From an uncultured bacterium (GTDB lineage Bacteria; Actinomycetota; Coriobacteriia; Coriobacteriales; Coriobacteriaceae), in assembly GCA_905214435.1 (NCBI GenBank), contig CAJMMA010000005.1, positions 1 through 64,000 of the forward strand: a DNA stretch of 64,000 nucleotides, given 5' to 3'. Below the pieces are notes generated by a model. The model worked only from the letters and a program-made list of their open reading frames with translations, was not told the DNA's origin and made no database searches. Each line of letters begins with the position of its first letter. The stretch's first letter is position 1. Of this stretch, positions 16,752-26,373 are shown piece by piece. Position numbers and translations under genes: made by a program.

Positions 16752-18941
16752 CTAGATCAACTTAGTCGACTCCAGCTTTTCGATGATCCAGTCGTTGGCT
16801 TTGATGACCGGGCGGCGGAAGACGACGCCCAGTGCCAGCGACGGAATCAGATAGCTCGCCAAGATACCCAGCTCAATCCAGTACTCCATATGGTAGGCGC
16901 CAGCCATGGCGGCATGCATGGCGTTGATGCCGTGGGTGAACGGCAGGAACGGATAGATCGCCTGGAACACGGGGCCGGTCATCTCGATGGGGAACGTGCC
17001 GCCCGAACCGCCGACCTGCATGACCAGCAGCACGACGGCGAGCGCCTTGCCGATATCGCCAAACGACACGGTGAGCGTGTAGACGATATTGGAGAACACG
17101 AGACTCGCGACCCAGCCCGCCAGCACAAACTGCAGCGGGTTGTCGCACTGAATGCCAAAGAACAGAATGTCGCCCGCGCACACGAGCGTTGCCTGCAGCA
17201 GGGCCAAACCGCCAAAGAACAGGTAACGGCCCAGATAGATCTCGTGCAGGCGTACGGGGATGAGCTCGTTGATAAGTTCATCGTCAACCGACACCTTCAT
17301 CATGGCTGCCAGCACGATCGAGCCGACCCAAAGCGACAGAATCGTGTAGAACGGCGCCATGGCCGAACCGTAGTTGCGGATCGGATAGACCGGCTTGCGA
17401 TCGAGCGCGACGGGACCGGAAAGCGACACGGCCAAACCCTCGGGGTCGTTGCCAATCATCGTCTTGATCGTGGCAAGGTCGTCCGACATCAGGGCGCCAT
17501 CGAGCTCGTCCTTAAAGGCGCTGATCTTGTCCGATGCCTCACCCAGCTGATCGGAAGCCTTGTTGACCAGCGTCGCAGCCTTGGAGAGGCCCTTTGCGAG
17601 CGAGCCAGAGGCGTCGGTCAGACCGCTCACGGCGCTATCCAAGTCACCCGAGATACCGTTCAGGGAATCCAGAACGCCCGAAATGGTCTTCTTGAGCTCC
17701 TTGGCCTTAACCGAGAACGTGGAATCGTAGTCGGACTTGGCTCCCGAGATACCCGCCTTGGCATCGGCGATGGCCTGGTCGACCTCGGCACGCGAGTTGT
17801 TGACCTCCGCCATGCCGTCCGAAAGGGACTTTGCGGTCGCCGTCAGGTCCTTCGCATTGTTGCGGTACTCCACGGCAATTCTGCCCAGCGACGTCGCAGC
17901 GGACTCGAGACCGTCTTTGAGCTTGTCATCACTCACCTGGTCGGCAAGGTTACGGAGCTGATCGGTCATCGCATCGATATCGTCAGCACGCGTATTGAGC
18001 GCCGCTGCGGCTTCGTTGAGCTGAGACACCGTAAGGTAAACATGCTGATTCGCGGCATCGAATGCCTTCGCAAGCTCGGCGGACACGTTGTCGAACGAGC
18101 CCGCGCTTCCGTCAATCGCCGCGTCAACGGCATCGTTGGCGGCCTTGAGCGCTTCCTTGGAATCATTGATGCCACTCTTGGCGTGCTCCATCAGCTGCTT
18201 CGTCGACTCATCAACGGTGCCCGTCTGCTTGAGCATGCCGCCCGCCGATGTCAGTGAATCGGACGTGGAGCTCAAAATGCCCGCGAGCGACGTCGCACTC
18301 GCCTGAACGTCCTGCAGGTCCTCGACCGAATCGCCCAGCGTCGAGGACAGATTGGCGATAAAGCTGCTCACCTGGTCGGTACTCATATAGTCGAGCAGGC
18401 TGGACACGGTCTTAAGGCCGATGGTCGTGATGGTCTTGGTAAAGGTCTCGTTGACCTGACTCTGGACGGCGCTCGAACCCTTTTCAGTCACGATCTGTGC
18501 GATGGCGTTGGCCTTCTGATTCTCATAGAACTCGATATCGGCGTGCTTCACCTCGGTCGAGAAAAGCGTCATCATGTCGGCGCTAAACGTTTTAGGGATA
18601 ACGACGGCAGCGTAGTACGCGCCCGACTTAACGCCCTCAATCGCCTTATCACGGTCGTTGAGGACGACCCAGTCGAAGTTCTCGTTGCCGCGCAGGGTGG
18701 CGGTTACGTTTTCGCCCACGTTGACCTCGACGGGAATCAGATCGCTCTCGTAACCCTCATCGGTGTTGACCACTGCAATCTTAAGGTTGCCGGTATTGCC
18801 GTAGGGATCCCAGCTTCCGGCGATGTTAAACCATGCATAGAGACATGGCACGATGATCAGGCCCATCACGACGACCATGCCGATCACGGAGCGAGACACG
18901 TTTTGGACATCGCGCTTAAACAGGTGCAGGATGTTTTTCAT
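16752..18941 (-). CDS. YhgE/Pip-family membrane protein, second of a tandem pair
   Basis: A 729-residue integral membrane protein. One N-terminal transmembrane helix (about residues 18-38, GMVVVMGLIIVPCLYAW) is followed by the hallmark NIAGSWDPYGNTGNLKIAV, a long extracellular region rich in heptad repeats, and a C-terminal ABC-2-like membrane domain of about five helices. The family includes the lactococcal phage receptor Pip and Bacillus YhgE/YueB proteins; proposed roles are export or type VII secretion, without a firm molecular function. Its ATG directly follows the stop codon of the upstream paralogue, and its ribosome binding site (AAAGGAGGTGA) lies inside that gene's last codons, so translation is coupled. 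Confidence 0.87.
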   Translation of the reverse strand: MKNILHLFKRDVQNVSRSVIGMVVVMGLIIVPCLYAWFNIAGSWDPYGNTGNLKIAVVNTDEGYESDLIPVEVNVGENVTATLRGNENFDWVVLNDRDKAIEGVKSGAYYAAVVIPKTFSADMMTLFSTEVKHADIEFYENQKANAIAQIVTEKGSSAVQSQVNETFTKTITTIGLKTVSSLLDYMSTDQVSSFIANLSSTLGDSVEDLQDVQASATSLAGILSSTSDSLTSAGGMLKQTGTVDESTKQLMEHAKSGINDSKEALKAANDAVDAAIDGSAGSFDNVSAELAKAFDAANQHVYLTVSQLNEAAAALNTRADDIDAMTDQLRNLADQVSDDKLKDGLESAATSLGRIAVEYRNNAKDLTATAKSLSDGMAEVNNSRAEVDQAIADAKAGISGAKSDYDSTFSVKAKELKKTISGVLDSLNGISGDLDSAVSGLTDASGSLAKGLSKAATLVNKASDQLGEASDKISAFKDELDGALMSDDLATIKTMIGNDPEGLAVSLSGPVALDRKPVYPIRNYGSAMAPFYTILSLWVGSIVLAAMMKVSVDDELINELIPVRLHEIYLGRYLFFGGLALLQATLVCAGDILFFGIQCDNPLQFVLAGWVASLVFSNIVYTLTVSFGDIGKALAVVLLVMQVGGSGGTFPIEMTGPVFQAIYPFLPFTHGINAMHAAMAGAYHMEYWIELGILASYLIPSLALGVVFRRPVIKANDWIIEKLESTKLI

Positions 18942-21731
18942 TTATGCCTCACCTCCTTTAGAGTGCTTGCCAAGCGAGGTGGTGTCCCCGTCGTTTCCGT
19001 TTACGTTGTCAGCGCCGTCGGCATCTTGAGCCTTACGATGCGCACCAATATGCGGCAGACGGCTCGTGGGCTGTTCGCTGTCCTTGGTGCCCCGCTCGCT
19101 GGCGTTGAGACCAAACATGCGACGGGCGGCAGGGATGGCAGCCGTGTGCTCGCGCATCTCGCGGCGCAAGTCCTCGTCCGAAAGCGCCGAGATGCGCATC
19201 TGTGTGTTGAGGCTTGCACGGATGTACTCGATGTTGATGAGCCAGCCGCAGATGGCAATGACCGAGATAATCCAGATAACGAGCAGGATGATCTTGCCGT
19301 TATTGTCGATATCGAGCACCGTCGAAAGCACAAAGAGCAGAACCTGCACGCCTACCACGGCGGCAAAACCGCCCTTGATGTAGTACGGGTAGCGATGCTC
19401 AAACGCCACGGCATGATCGAGCAGCTCGCGACGGTACGAATCCGAATCGAGCATGACGCGCATGGCCGTGCGCAGCGAATAGCGCTGGCGCGGTAGGTCG
19501 TTGGACTCGCAGATCATGAGGCCCGTCGTGGAAAGCTGCTTATCAAAGAGCAGATTGAGGTTGAGCAGCAACGGGCGCAGCTGCAGACCGATAAAGAGCG
19601 CGATGGCAAGGAACACGCCCAGGATGCACAGGTTGAACAGGTAGTTGAACGAATACATGCCACCGACGGTCTCGCGCAGCAGGTTGATGCCATAAGTGAA
19701 GGGCAGCAGCGGATGCAGCCATTGGAAGAAGCCGGGCATCATCTCGATGGGATACATGCCCGACGAGCCGGGGATCTGCACAATGACGAGGATGACGCCA
19801 ATGGCTTTACCGATATGCTTAAACGTGGTGGACAGCGCATAGATGATGTTGACGTAGGTGAACGAAATAGCGATGCCGCCCAGTACAAAGAGCAGCGGAT
19901 TGACGCACTGAACGCCAATGACCAGGTCGCCCACCGTAACGATAATGGCCTGGAACGCGCCCAGGATCACCAGCAGCAGCCAGCGGCCAAAGTAGCCCTG
20001 ACGCGCCGTAAAGCTACCGATGCCCTCGCGGTCGACCTCGAGTTTATAGATAGCGATGAGCACATAGCCGCCTACCCACAGCGCCAGATTGGTGTAGAAG
20101 GGCGCGATGCCCGAGCCAAAGCTCTTGACCGGATAGATTGACTTGGACGTCAGCTCAACCGGAGATGCCATGAAATCTGCCACGTCATTGACGTCGACGT
20201 CCATGAGGTCGGCTAACTCGCCCATAGACTCAGAGGTCCGCAGCGCCGCAATGTCATTGGCGGCGGTCGCGAGCTTGTCCTGAACCTTGGCAAGGGAGGC
20301 GTCGGTTTGGGATAGCGTGGTCTTTGCCTGCTTGAGCGTGGCGTCGAGCTGCGCCAGCGTGCCGCGCGCGCTCGCTATCGTGGGGGTCATACCCGACACA
20401 ATGCCGGTCAAATCGCCCGAAACGGCGGCAAAGGAATCAAGCGCGCTCGAAGCCTTCGGAAGTGCGTTCTGACCCAGATCGGTCTGAGCCTGACCGAGGT
20501 TAGCCGTACCGGTCTGAATTGCCGCGTTGAGTGCGTTGCTCGCGTTCGAGATTGCCGTAGCGTCGTTTGCCATGGCGCTCGACTGTGCGGAAAGGCCATC
20601 CTTGATGCTCTGCAGCTTCTGGTTTTGCTCGCGAAGCGAATCGATGGTCGATACAATGCGCGCGTCAATTTCCTCGGAACCTGTCGACGCGTCATTAACG
20701 AGAATCTCCAAGTGTCCGATAACGACCTTATTGTGATCGATCGTCGCCTGGAGAGACTCGAGCGAGTTGTCGATGCGGGTGGTCGTAGATGTGACCGTAC
20801 CCGTTAGCTTGCCAATCGCAGCGTTCGCGGAGGCTGACGTCTTGGTGAGTGCAAGGCTACCTTCCGAGAGTGCCTTGGAGAGCGAGGTGATAGAGTTGCC
20901 CGCCGTGGCGCGAGCCTCGCCCAGCAGGTCGTTGCCCTGGGAGATCGCCTGCGTTAGAGAGGGCGCCTGCCCCTGCAGGCCCGCCAGCGCAGCATCGGCC
21001 GAAGCAATCGAGCTGCTCGTCTTGTCGATGGCGGTGTTCATGTCGCCGATGGAATCGCGTACTTCGCCCAGGGTATCAGACGCCTCGGACACCGAGCCCG
21101 CCAGCGAATCCCGGGTCTGGGTCGCCTTGTCTTTAAGGTCGATGCCAGCATCTTTAGCAATGCCCGCGACGGTCTCGCCCACCGTGGAGACAAACTCCGA
21201 GTTGATCTGCTCCTCGATGGTATTGGCGCCAGTGTCGGTGACCTTGGGCGCAATAGCGCTCTTCTTCTCGTTGACGTAGTACGTGAGCTTGGGCTGATGG
21301 TAATTGCCGTCGAGCATCGAGACCAGGTTATCTGAGAAGTTCTTGGGGATTACGATGGCCGCATAGTACTCACCACTCTCGACGCCCTCTTTGGCATCGG
21401 CGGCCGAATCGACGAAGGTCCAGCCCAGCTGATCGTTTTCCTTGAGCTGATCGACGACCTTGTCGCCCGCATTGAGCTCGCCCACCAGGTCGTTTTGGGT
21501 TCCCTGGTCGTTGTTGGCGATAGCAATCTTGATGCCCTGGGTGTTTCCGTACGGATCCCAGTTTGCCACGATGTTGTACCAGGCATACAGCGAGGGAATA
21601 ACACACACGCCGAGGGTAACCACCAAGGCGACGGGGTTCACGAGCAATCGCTTGATGTCACGCTTAAAGATCGCAAAGGATACCTTTGCGTTGGATAGTT
21701 TGCTGCCGAGACTCACGCTTAGACCATCCAT
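18942..21731 (-). CDS. YhgE/Pip-family membrane protein, first of a tandem pair
   Basis: A 929-residue paralogue of the following gene. It has the N-terminal helix (VALVVTLGVCVIPSLYAWYN), the signature NWDPYGNTQGIKIAIANND, a long coiled-coil-like external region (about residues 150-510, rich in Ala, Ser, Asp and Leu), a five-helix membrane domain, and an extra C-terminal part with two more predicted helices plus a polar cytoplasmic tail of about 90 residues. The last 70 residues (rich in Asp, Arg and Gly) are not in the partner. The start codon has only a weak ribosome binding site, so an in-frame GTG 15 bases later is possible. The pair may form a heteromeric complex (inference). Confidence 0.85.
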   Translation of the reverse strand: MDGLSVSLGSKLSNAKVSFAIFKRDIKRLLVNPVALVVTLGVCVIPSLYAWYNIVANWDPYGNTQGIKIAIANNDQGTQNDLVGELNAGDKVVDQLKENDQLGWTFVDSAADAKEGVESGEYYAAIVIPKNFSDNLVSMLDGNYHQPKLTYYVNEKKSAIAPKVTDTGANTIEEQINSEFVSTVGETVAGIAKDAGIDLKDKATQTRDSLAGSVSEASDTLGEVRDSIGDMNTAIDKTSSSIASADAALAGLQGQAPSLTQAISQGNDLLGEARATAGNSITSLSKALSEGSLALTKTSASANAAIGKLTGTVTSTTTRIDNSLESLQATIDHNKVVIGHLEILVNDASTGSEEIDARIVSTIDSLREQNQKLQSIKDGLSAQSSAMANDATAISNASNALNAAIQTGTANLGQAQTDLGQNALPKASSALDSFAAVSGDLTGIVSGMTPTIASARGTLAQLDATLKQAKTTLSQTDASLAKVQDKLATAANDIAALRTSESMGELADLMDVDVNDVADFMASPVELTSKSIYPVKSFGSGIAPFYTNLALWVGGYVLIAIYKLEVDREGIGSFTARQGYFGRWLLLVILGAFQAIIVTVGDLVIGVQCVNPLLFVLGGIAISFTYVNIIYALSTTFKHIGKAIGVILVIVQIPGSSGMYPIEMMPGFFQWLHPLLPFTYGINLLRETVGGMYSFNYLFNLCILGVFLAIALFIGLQLRPLLLNLNLLFDKQLSTTGLMICESNDLPRQRYSLRTAMRVMLDSDSYRRELLDHAVAFEHRYPYYIKGGFAAVVGVQVLLFVLSTVLDIDNNGKIILLVIWIISVIAICGWLINIEYIRASLNTQMRISALSDEDLRREMREHTAAIPAARRMFGLNASERGTKDSEQPTSRLPHIGAHRKAQDADGADNVNGNDGDTTSLGKHSKGGEA

Positions 21732-21918
21732 CCTGTCGTTGAATCAAATCGTACTATCAACAACCATTGTACGTAGGCGCTTTAGCGTCTCGAAGCACAA
21801 TGGTATTGAGTTTTGCGGGTAGCAATATACTACGAAGATTAGTTAACGTACAGTTGTACAGTATCTCAAATTTCAGCAGGTCGCAAAACCACAACCCGCA
21901 CAAATTAACAATCCGAAT

Positions 21919-21972
21919 AGTCATCGGGGGCGTTCTTAAACGACCAGTCAAACAAGAACGTCCCCGATGACT
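21919..21972. repeat. 19-bp inverted repeat in the YhgE-htpG gap
   Basis: Arms 21919-21937 and 21954-21972 pair with one mismatch around a 16-nt loop. It lies 188 bp upstream of the first YhgE-type gene and does not have a T run. Confidence 0.7.
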
Positions 21973-22015
21973 ACTTAGGGCCACGAAAGCGTCGCAGGTT
22001 GAGCATAAGTCAGCG

Positions 22016-22116
22016 AAAACGCCCCTGAGCGAGCAAGGTGACGTGAAAGAGGAGGGAAGCGTACTTTGGTACGCGACCGACGATTGAACGTCAGATTGCC
22101 GCTTAGGGGCGTTTGC
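22016..22116. repeat. compound hairpin element E downstream of htpG
   Basis: Imperfect arms of about 27 bp: AAACGCCCCTGAGCG from 22017 onward, against CGCTTAGGGGCGTTT ending near 22114, followed inward by GCAAGGTGACGT against ACGTCAGATTGC. They enclose a core with the inner hairpin GCGTAC-TTTG-GTACGC. Two more small hairpins (around 22127-22150 and 22160-22177, each with TTCGTTAGAACG) lie between it and the htpG stop codon. The gap 21732-22199 contains only these repeats and the 19-bp inverted repeat; no gene is visible. Confidence 0.65.
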
Positions 22117-22199
22117 AGCGTCGACCGGTCCGTCGTTCGTTAGAACGACGGAACCAATAGGTTCGTTAGAACGGCGGACCCAAAGGCGTAACTACTTAA

Positions 22200-24224
22200 C
22201 TACATCAAGTTGCAAACAGCCGCCGCGAAGGCAACGGGGTCCTCAGGCAGAATGCCCTCGACCAGCAGGGCCTGATCGTAGAGCAGGCCGGAGTACTGCT
22301 TGATCTTGTCGGCGTCACCTGCCTTCTGGGCAGCGACAAGCTTGTCAAAGACCGGGTGCTTGGCGTTGAGCTCGAGCACGCGCTGGCTCTTGGGCATGCC
22401 GTCGGGCGCGCCCTCGGGTCCCTTCTGGAGCACCTTCTCCATCTCGAGCGAAAGCGGACCCTCGGTGGTGATGCAGGCGGGAGCGTCAGTCAGACGCGCA
22501 GAGACGGCAACCTTCTCGACCTTGTCACCGAGCGCCTCCTTCATAGCGCTAAAGAGGTCCTCGTTTTCCTTGGTGGCGTCCTCGGCCTCCTTCTTCTCGT
22601 CATCGGTCGCCATGTCAAGATCGCCGGTCGCGACGTTCTTAAGCTCCAGGTGACGATCCTCGACCTCGGGCTCGGCACCATCGGCAACTGCCTTCTCGGC
22701 AGCCTCGCGAGCAGCGTCATCCTCGTAGACCTTGGGCATATCGGCAGCCACGTACTCACGCATGGCCTGGAAGGTGAACTCATCCACGTCCTGCGTCAGC
22801 AGCAATACATCGTAGCCGCGGTCGAGCACGCCCTTCACGACGGGCATCTTGGCCAGACGCTCGCGCGAATCGCCGGCGGCATAGTAGATTGCCTTCTGGC
22901 CCTCGGGCATGCCCTTGGCATACTCGGCAAGGGTGATCATCTTCTGCTCCTTGGCAGACCAGAACAGCAACAGGTCGGCGAGCTCGTCGGCCTTCATGCC
23001 GTAGCTCGAGTAGATGCCGTACTTCAGACCGCGACCAAAGTTCTCAAAGAACTTCTCGTATGCCTCGCGGTCGTTATCGCGCATGTCCTCAAGATCGGCA
23101 GTGATCTTCTTCTCGACACGCTTGGCAATGGCCTTGAGCTGACGGTTCTGTTGCAGCGTCTCACGCGAAATATTGAGCGTCACGTCGGCAGAGTCCACGA
23201 CACCGCGCACAAAGTTGTAGTAGTCGGGCAGCAGGTCGTCGCACTTCTCCATAATCAGCACGTTGGAACTGTAGAGCGCCAGGCCCTTCTCGTAGTCCTT
23301 GCTGTACAGATCGAACGGGGCGCGACCCGGCACAAACAGCAGCGCATCGTACTCAAGCGTACCCTCGGCATGGAAGCTGATAGTGCGCGCGGGATCGTCA
23401 AAGTCGTGGAACGTGGACTTGTAGAACTCGTTGTAATCCTTCTGCTCAACGTCGGAGCTGCGCTTTTTCCAAATCGGCGTCATGGAGTTGATGGTCTCGA
23501 GCTCCTGGTAGTCCTCGTACTCGGGCTTGTAGTCGTCGCCGGCGTCCTCGGGCTTGGGTTTCTGGCGGCTCTTGCTCACCATCATCTGAATCGGGTAGCG
23601 CACATAGTTGCTGTACTGCTGAATCAGGCTCTTGAGGCCCCACTCGGTCAGGAAGCGATCGTAGGTCTCGGCCTCGCCGTCGGCGTCGAGCTTCTCGTTC
23701 TCGCGCAGCGTCAGGATGACATCGGTACCGTGCTCAGCACGCTCGCCATCCTCGATGGTGTAGCCCTCAAGACCGTCGGACTCCCAAACGTGGGCGGTGT
23801 CCTCGCCATAAGCGCGGCTGACGACCTTCACGTGGCTGGCGACCATAAAGGCGGAGTAGAAGCCCACGCCAAACTGGCCGATGATGTCGACATCGGAGCC
23901 CTGTTGCTCGGCGTTCTCGGTCTTAAACTCCTCGGAGCCGGAATGGGCGATGGTGCCCAGATTGCGCTCGAGCTCCTCGGCGGTCATGCCAATGCCGTTA
24001 TCCGAGATGGTAATGGTGCGGGCGTCTTTATCAAAAGAGACGCGAATAGCCAGGTCGCCCTGGTCGAGCTTGACACTCGGGTCCTGCAGGCTCTTAAAGT
24101 TGAGCTTGTCGACGGCGTCACTCGCATTAGAGATAAGCTCGCGCAGGAAGATTTCCTTATTGGTGTAGATGGAGTTGATCATGAGGTCGAGCAGTTTTTT
24201 GCTCTCGGTCTTAAATTGACGCAT
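22200..24224 (-). CDS. htpG: chaperone HtpG (Hsp90)
   Basis: ATP-dependent chaperone of 674 residues, slightly longer than the Escherichia coli protein (624). The GHKL ATPase domain is at the N-terminus: NKEIFLRELISNASDA, DNGIGMTAEEL, and GQFGVGFYSAFMVA. The middle domain carries the catalytic-loop arginine in ISRETLQQNRQLKAI, and a C-terminal dimerisation domain follows. A linker with many Glu and Lys residues (about residues 530-555) precedes the C-terminal domain. The start at 24224 has GAAAGGAC upstream. No heat-shock operator is obvious in the 202-bp upstream gap. It is a single-gene unit. Confidence 0.96.
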   Translation of the reverse strand: MRQFKTESKKLLDLMINSIYTNKEIFLRELISNASDAVDKLNFKSLQDPSVKLDQGDLAIRVSFDKDARTITISDNGIGMTAEELERNLGTIAHSGSEEFKTENAEQQGSDVDIIGQFGVGFYSAFMVASHVKVVSRAYGEDTAHVWESDGLEGYTIEDGERAEHGTDVILTLRENEKLDADGEAETYDRFLTEWGLKSLIQQYSNYVRYPIQMMVSKSRQKPKPEDAGDDYKPEYEDYQELETINSMTPIWKKRSSDVEQKDYNEFYKSTFHDFDDPARTISFHAEGTLEYDALLFVPGRAPFDLYSKDYEKGLALYSSNVLIMEKCDDLLPDYYNFVRGVVDSADVTLNISRETLQQNRQLKAIAKRVEKKITADLEDMRDNDREAYEKFFENFGRGLKYGIYSSYGMKADELADLLLFWSAKEQKMITLAEYAKGMPEGQKAIYYAAGDSRERLAKMPVVKGVLDRGYDVLLLTQDVDEFTFQAMREYVAADMPKVYEDDAAREAAEKAVADGAEPEVEDRHLELKNVATGDLDMATDDEKKEAEDATKENEDLFSAMKEALGDKVEKVAVSARLTDAPACITTEGPLSLEMEKVLQKGPEGAPDGMPKSQRVLELNAKHPVFDKLVAAQKAGDADKIKQYSGLLYDQALLVEGILPEDPVAFAAAVCNLM

Positions 24225-24426
24225 GTGCAGTCCTTTCGCGCTACCCCCGTCCGCAAAAACGGCCCGGTTGCCCGAGCCGCATCGCAGACCTGCTATGTCC
24301 AGACTTAGATTTTATAACCCATTAGCGCGCATATATACATACGGAATCGAAAAACTGTATGTCCAAACGCTCTGATACGCCAATTGCCAAGGAGTGTCCC
24401 CGACTGCCGGCAGGAAAGGAACGTCC

Positions 24427-24927
24427 CTATCTGCCATCTACGCGCTTGGCCATCCAAGCATGGGGCTGGCCCTCGTCTTCGTAGTCCACCGGGGCAATCT
24501 GCGTGTAGCCCGCCTTGGCATAGAGCGGCAGCACGTATTCCTGCGCATGCAGCTTAATGAGCTTGGCGCCGGCATCACGCGCGCACGTATCACTGGCCTC
24601 GACAATCTTGCTCGCCAGACCGCGACGGCGCATGCTCGGCAGCACAGCCACGCGCCCCATAATGTAGGTCTCCCCCGCCGCGACGCCTTCGTCCAAGTCG
24701 CACGCCGGCGACACCGGAGCCCCTGCGTCAGCCGCGCGCTCAAGCTCTTCGGGAAACACGCGCGAGCAACCAGCAAGCTCGCCGTCTACATAGAGCGTCA
24801 CATGAATGCAGTTCGGATCCTCGTCGATAGCGTCGAACTCATTCTCGTAGCCCTGCTCGTCCATAAAAACGACGCGGCGCACCAACGCCGCGTCATCAAA
24901 GCATCCCGTCTTAAGTTGGATATCCAT
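24427..24927 (-). CDS. GNAT-family N-acetyltransferase
   Basis: A 166-residue GNAT protein. The acetyl-CoA binding motif A is seen in MGRVAVLPSMRRRGLASKIV, and motif B around AGAKLIKLHAQEYVLPLYAKAGY. The N-terminal DAALVRRVVFMDEQGYENEFD resembles the ElaA/YitI branch. The substrate is unknown. The start at 24927 has AAAGGGC upstream. It stands alone, 38 bp downstream of cpsB on the same strand, so readthrough from the cps operon is possible. Confidence 0.85.
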   Translation of the reverse strand: MDIQLKTGCFDDAALVRRVVFMDEQGYENEFDAIDEDPNCIHVTLYVDGELAGCSRVFPEELERAADAGAPVSPACDLDEGVAAGETYIMGRVAVLPSMRRRGLASKIVEASDTCARDAGAKLIKLHAQEYVLPLYAKAGYTQIAPVDYEDEGQPHAWMAKRVDGR

Positions 24928-24965
24928 GCTGCCCTTTCATTCAATGCGAACGTTAGGGACAGATT

Positions 24966-25616
24966 TTAGCGAAAATGAGCTCCGCGCACGCTAAACTTCG
25001 CGCGAGCCTTCGCCAGGCAATCGTAATGACCCACGTTATGGGCATCGCTCGCGATGAAGCTGTACAGGTTCTGATCGAACAGGCGCTGTGCCGGCTTTTT
25101 CTCGCGACCAAAGCGACCGCCGGCAATAAAGTCCGCCGAAGCTTGCAGCTTGCAGCCCATATCGACCAGGCGCTCCGCCACGCTTACATCCTTTTGAACC
25201 GCACGATAGCGCTCAGGATGAGCGATGATCACCTGGTAGCCACGGCACTGCAAATCGTAAATCGTGTTCTCGTACTCTCTAAACGCATACGCATCGGCAT
25301 GCGTCGAAAGCTCGAGCAGAAACTCGTTGGTCCCATCGAAATGCAGGTGCTCCGCGGCATCGATACCAAGCTCAACGAGCTTTCGATGGTTGACCTCGAA
25401 GCCCATCTGGAGCGGAAAACCGTCAGCGTTATCACGCAGCAGCTCAAAGGCATCCCACATCTTGTCGTAATCAAAATAGGGATCACGGCAGTGAGGAGTG
25501 CAAACGATTCTGGTTACACCGGCCCGCTTGGCAGCCTCGAGCATCGCCAAGCTCTCATCGAGATCGGCGGCGCCGTCGTCTACACCCGGCAAGATATGGC
25601 AATGAATGTCACGCAT
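24966..25616 (-). CDS. cpsB: PHP-family protein-tyrosine phosphatase CpsB/YwqE
   Basis: A 216-residue metal-dependent phosphatase of the polymerase-and-histidinol-phosphatase fold. It removes phosphate from the tyrosine cluster of the CpsD kinase to control polysaccharide export. Metal-ligand motifs are MRDIHCHILPGVDDGA (N-terminus), CTPHCRDPYF, ELSTHADAY, VIIAHPERYRAV and FIASDAHNVGHYD. The start at 25616 has AAGG upstream. It lies 17 bp downstream of cpsD and is the last gene of cpsC-cpsD-cpsB. Confidence 0.9.
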   Translation of the reverse strand: MRDIHCHILPGVDDGAADLDESLAMLEAAKRAGVTRIVCTPHCRDPYFDYDKMWDAFELLRDNADGFPLQMGFEVNHRKLVELGIDAAEHLHFDGTNEFLLELSTHADAYAFREYENTIYDLQCRGYQVIIAHPERYRAVQKDVSVAERLVDMGCKLQASADFIAGGRFGREKKPAQRLFDQNLYSFIASDAHNVGHYDCLAKARAKFSVRGAHFR

Positions 25617-25633
25617 AGGTCAGCCTTAATCAA

Positions 25634-26371
25634 CTAAACGTTTGCTCGGTTGGTGAAGATGCCCTTTTTGGAAGTCCCCTGATTGTCGGAGCCCTTCTTA
25701 ACCTTCTTACCGTCCTTGGTGTAGTAAGAATAGTAGTACTCGCTGGTCTCGGTCTCACAGTAATTCATGACGGTACCGATGAGCTTGACCTTCTCGGACT
25801 TCTTAAGCTGACCGATGGCGTTGAGCGCCTCTTCGCGCTTGGTAAAGTTCTCGCGCACCACGAACAGCGCGCCGTCGGTCAGGCTGGCAATCTCGGCAGC
25901 ATCGATGAAGGTGCCGACCGGGGGAGCATCGAAGATGACGTACTGGAACTTGGCGGACAGTGCCTTTACCAGCTTGGCAAAGCGATGGGAGACGATGATG
26001 TCGGCAGGATTGGGAATGTGCGGCTCGGCATCGAGGAAGTAGAAGTTCTTCTGACCCGTCTCGACAATCGCCTGGTCGATAGAAACCTGCTCGGACAGGA
26101 CTGCATAGAGTCCGCCGCGGGAGCGGACGCCGAGCATATCGGCAAGGGACCTGCGACGCATATCAGCCTCGACCAGCAGGACACTCTTGCCGCTCGTGGC
26201 GATTGCCTGAGCAAGGTTAATGGAAACCGTAGACTTGCCCTCGTTGGGAATCGAGGAGGTAACGGTGATGGTGCGAATGGGGTCATCCACGCTCGCAAAG
26301 CGGATGTTGGCCAGAAGGGTCTTGGCGGCATTCTGCACAACGAGCTTATCGGTGTTCTTTGCCTTAGCCAT
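25634..26371 (-). CDS. cpsD: BY-kinase CpsD (bacterial tyrosine kinase)
   Basis: A 245-residue cytoplasmic tyrosine kinase that works with the membrane activator CpsC and autophosphorylates a C-terminal tyrosine cluster. It shows Walker A at residues 39-48 (SSIPNEGKST), Walker A' at 64-73 (VLLVEADMRR), Walker B YVIFDAPP, and the cluster SEYYYSYYTK near residue 210, with a basic tail. In Firmicutes and related bacteria this module controls the length and amount of capsule or exopolysaccharide. It begins three bases after the cpsC stop codon, and AAAGGTGG lies inside the end of cpsC. Confidence 0.92.
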   Translation of the reverse strand: MAKAKNTDKLVVQNAAKTLLANIRFASVDDPIRTITVTSSIPNEGKSTVSINLAQAIATSGKSVLLVEADMRRRSLADMLGVRSRGGLYAVLSEQVSIDQAIVETGQKNFYFLDAEPHIPNPADIIVSHRFAKLVKALSAKFQYVIFDAPPVGTFIDAAEIASLTDGALFVVRENFTKREEALNAIGQLKKSEKVKLIGTVMNYCETETSEYYYSYYTKDGKKVKKGSDNQGTSKKGIFTNRANV

Positions 26372-26373
26372 GC

